Position numbers and translations under genes: made by a program. DNA of 64,000 nt from Phycisphaerales bacterium. GTDB taxonomy: Bacteria > Planctomycetota > Phycisphaerae > Phycisphaerales > SM1A02. The stretch spans positions 45,497-109,496 of the forward strand of contig JAJDDB010000028.1 in NCBI GenBank assembly GCA_029260575.1. Reading direction: 5' to 3'. The notes beneath the pieces were generated by a model, which worked only from the letters and a program-made list of their open reading frames with translations, made no database searches and had not been told where the DNA came from. Position 1 is the first letter of the stretch; every line of letters starts with the position of its first letter. Shown here one piece after another: positions 61,999 through 64,000 of this stretch.

Positions 61999-62097
61999 GG
62001 CGGCTCAAGCCGCCGATCCGCCACGAGTGACGCATCCCTGTCGCAATCCGCCCATCGCGCCCCGCCAACGCATGTCGGCCAGGCCGTTTCAGCGGCC
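61999..62097. repeat. REPIN, 5' side of second transposase
   Basis: GGCGGC-TCAA-GCCGCC (61999-62014) and GGCCGT-TTCA-GCGGCC (62082-62097, one G-T pair). The motif CATGTCGGCCAGGCCG before the second hairpin repeats, with CCGGTCGGCCAGGCCG, at 61346-61360. Spacing between the hairpins is 67 bp (47 bp in the other copy). It starts 25 bp upstream of the transposase ATG. Confidence 0.85.
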
Positions 62098-62209
62098 GAG
62101 CACAACCTCCCGCATTCCCGCCCACACCCCCGGTGAGAGGTCATGCGGGAATCCGCCGATCACATTCAGCAGTACATCACTCGCAGTGCACTGAATAGGA
62201 CGTACAACG

Positions 62210-63217
62210 CTAACTTCCTTCAAATTGAGCAATCCGTCCATACCACTGCTGGATTTCTTCTAACTCATCGACCCGCGGCACTGATGCGATTTCAGAAGGT
62301 AGTCCACGAGTACTTGCTTGAATAAATGACTCACATGTTCGACGAGGAAACCGTGAAAGCAGAGACTCCTCAAAGCTGCCCCACATAATAACGTGGTGGT
62401 AGTGCACAAATGATTGCCACCTATTTTGAATCTGCTGTGATTCATCTGATTCTAAGTTTGGCCTGTCAATAATCTCAACATGCTCAACTAGTCGATCACC
62501 TCTTTCGTCCCATGCTGAATTGAGCAATCTCATTGCTTCAGCGTCACTGGACGGAGCGCTATATCCAAATACTGTAAATATGAGTGCATTCCTGAAGTAT
62601 CCGCGAGCATTCTCCCACTGAGCATTCATGTAATCGCCAGAGTCTGAATATCGTTTGTTCCTTACAGGGTATAGAAGTGGGAGTGGTTCAAACGGCGTAC
62701 TGCATAGTGGGCAAACCGCACTTTGCGGACCCCATAATCGATGACGATTGCAACACCCAACTCGAACATTCCCATGTAAGAAATAGAGTTGCGGAAGAGC
62801 AAGAGCACGATTTCGCTCATACGCATCAAAGAGAAATGGATCCCAATTGAATGTGAACATAGCGTCTTTCGATCTTAAGGAGAGCAGCAAGTGATCGTAC
62901 AACGTGGATTTTGACGGCATTCTTAACGAACTAAAGTATTCCTGGACAAGCTTTTCAACGCTCCGAGCCGTGTCATTGACCCCTGCTTCCACAAGTCCAC
63001 TATAAACTTCCTCAAAGTTTCGGGATGAGTCAATGCCCGCGTCAGCCAGTACACGATCAAGCCCTGGAACAACTTGAGCCAAGTCATCCATCAGTGGAAC
63101 AACTCGACCATCTGCATCGCCGTACGGAAATGCTGCCTTGCTTGCGCCGGCACCCAATAACACAACATGTGGACGCGTCATTGACACATCGCGCGCCAAT
63201 TCATCGCAGGTAATCAT
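62210..63217 (-). CDS. SIR2-like domain protein
   Basis: From ATG 63217 about 335 aa. VVLLGAGASKAAFPYG (GAGAS NAD-binding-type loop, about residue 22), FTFNWDPFLFDAYERN, YFLHGNVRVGCC and VFGYSAPSSDAEAM follow the order of SIR2-like (SIR2_2/DUF4917-type) proteins: TFNxD, HG and GYG/GYS motifs. CCNRHRLWGPQSAVCPLC is a probable zinc site. SIR2-like proteins hydrolyse NAD and serve in several anti-phage systems; none of the known partner genes is adjacent. Its composition is clearly more AT-rich than neighbours, as for a horizontally acquired gene. It lies between the RAYT/REPIN cluster and the rRNA operon. Confidence 0.75.
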   Translation of the reverse strand: MITCDELARDVSMTRPHVVLLGAGASKAAFPYGDADGRVVPLMDDLAQVVPGLDRVLADAGIDSSRNFEEVYSGLVEAGVNDTARSVEKLVQEYFSSLRMPSKSTLYDHLLLSLRSKDAMFTFNWDPFLFDAYERNRALALPQLYFLHGNVRVGCCNRHRLWGPQSAVCPLCSTPFEPLPLLYPVRNKRYSDSGDYMNAQWENARGYFRNALIFTVFGYSAPSSDAEAMRLLNSAWDERGDRLVEHVEIIDRPNLESDESQQIQNRWQSFVHYHHVIMWGSFEESLLSRFPRRTCESFIQASTRGLPSEIASVPRVDELEEIQQWYGRIAQFEGS

Positions 63218-63268
63218 GTTCTCAAGACTAGCGATAGAATGAGACAACTCAAACCCTCCGCTCCAAAA

Positions 63269-63305
63269 CGAAAAAGACCCTCGCAAGGTTTACCTTACGA
63301 GGGTC
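63269..63305 (-). terminator. rRNA operon terminator
   Basis: On the minus strand GACCCTCGTAAGGT pairs with ACCTTGCGAGGGTC (14 bp, one G-T; 63276-63289 with 63292-63305) and is followed by TTTTTCG. It directly follows the 5S rRNA gene. Confidence 0.93.
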
Positions 63306-63310
63306 AAAGC

Positions 63311-63417
63311 GTCGGCGATGACCTACTTTCCCGCGATGCAGTATCATCGGCGGCACAGGCTTAACTGCTGAGTTCGGAATGGGATCAGGTGTTTCCCTGT
63401 ACCTATTGTCACCGACA
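63311..63417 (-). rRNA. rrf: 5S ribosomal RNA
   Basis: About 107 nt. The minus strand has the diagnostic CCTGATCCCATTCCGAACTC, AGCAGTTAAGCC and GGGAAAGTAGGTC, and the terminal stem GTCGGTGAC / GTCATCGCCGAC. Ends are set by the stem and may be off by a few bases. Confidence 0.93.
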
Positions 63418-63590
63418 AGTCAGCGTGCCCGTTTCCACGGACACGCTGGTGATTTGTCATATGCGTTGTATTGCGCGTGTTCGAAAGCGAACGTTTTTAC
63501 ATCATGCTTGAGCGTCTTGAAAGCCATCGTTCGGATCCGAGTTTTAGCAACGCAACTCTTCGTTGCGAATCTGAGTCGGAATCCGGTCGA

Positions 63591-64000
<410 letters not shown>

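Overview
The window looks like a chromosome segment of a planctomycete, probably class Phycisphaerae. The evidence is several secreted proteins ending in dockerin-like 'VFDLLxLLADWG' repeats, proteins with PEP-CTERM-type tails (VPTPGALALLGLAG...RRRRR), an exosortase/exopolysaccharide operon, CNHCPF-type thioredoxin-like and DUF418 proteins, and many short REP-like hairpins. No taxonomic search was possible. Coding density is high, most genes are metabolic or envelope-related, and there is no prophage, conjugative element or CRISPR array. No tRNA gene was recognised by eye.

Layout. 1-1,708: a thioredoxin-like gene cut by the window edge and a PEP-CTERM-type secreted protein. 1,736-6,916: a minus-strand operon encoding a complete tripartite MacAB-TolC-like exporter (adaptor, ATPase, permease, outer-membrane channel). 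7,144-10,743: a bPH membrane protein, then a small metal- or small-molecule-sensing module (paired 17-bp operators, HMA-like protein, CsoR/RcnR-family repressor), a truncated paralogue fragment, two copies of an 80-bp REPIN-like element around a phosphoesterase, and a 21-bp tandem repeat that reads as heptapeptides. 10,744-16,426: sucC, a GIY-YIG protein, a SnoaL-like protein and a dockerin-type protein. 16,530-27,929: a modular multicopper oxidase, a HAD phosphatase, DUF418, an oxidoreductase-like protein, the RNase P RNA, a PL14-like lipoprotein and histidine ammonia-lyase. 28,035-34,339: a second, divergent succinyl-CoA-synthetase-like pair, aspartate kinase, a dockerin-type protein and a haloalkane-dehalogenase-like hydrolase, followed by a 32-bp perfect hairpin. 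34,620-37,777: an MscS channel and a second PEP-CTERM-type protein.

37,906-51,082 is a nine-gene minus-strand exopolysaccharide/exosortase operon. In transcription order it encodes an RmlC-like cupin, a nucleotidyltransferase/beta-helix protein, an exosortase, an EpsI-like protein, a Wzz/BY-kinase fusion, a polyprenyl-phosphate sugar transferase, a 1,442-aa TPR protein, RmlA and RmlB. It probably makes a deoxysugar-containing polysaccharide and processes PEP-CTERM proteins such as the two encoded in this window.

51,500-63,217 holds a MauE/thioredoxin-like fusion, an M20 peptidase, a large membrane protein with an ABC ATPase, a PilZ protein and a SIR2-like protein. It also holds two different REP-associated tyrosine transposases (RAYTs), each with its own type of flanking hairpin. 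From 63,269 to the window end is the 3' part of an rRNA operon on the minus strand: 23S (partial), 5S and a strong terminator.

The most distinctive features are the REP/RAYT landscape (two transposases with different cognate hairpins, plus at least two further hairpin families), the heptapeptide-phase 21-bp repeat, the long perfect hairpin and the paired CsoR-type operators beside an HMA protein that has lost one metal-binding cysteine.
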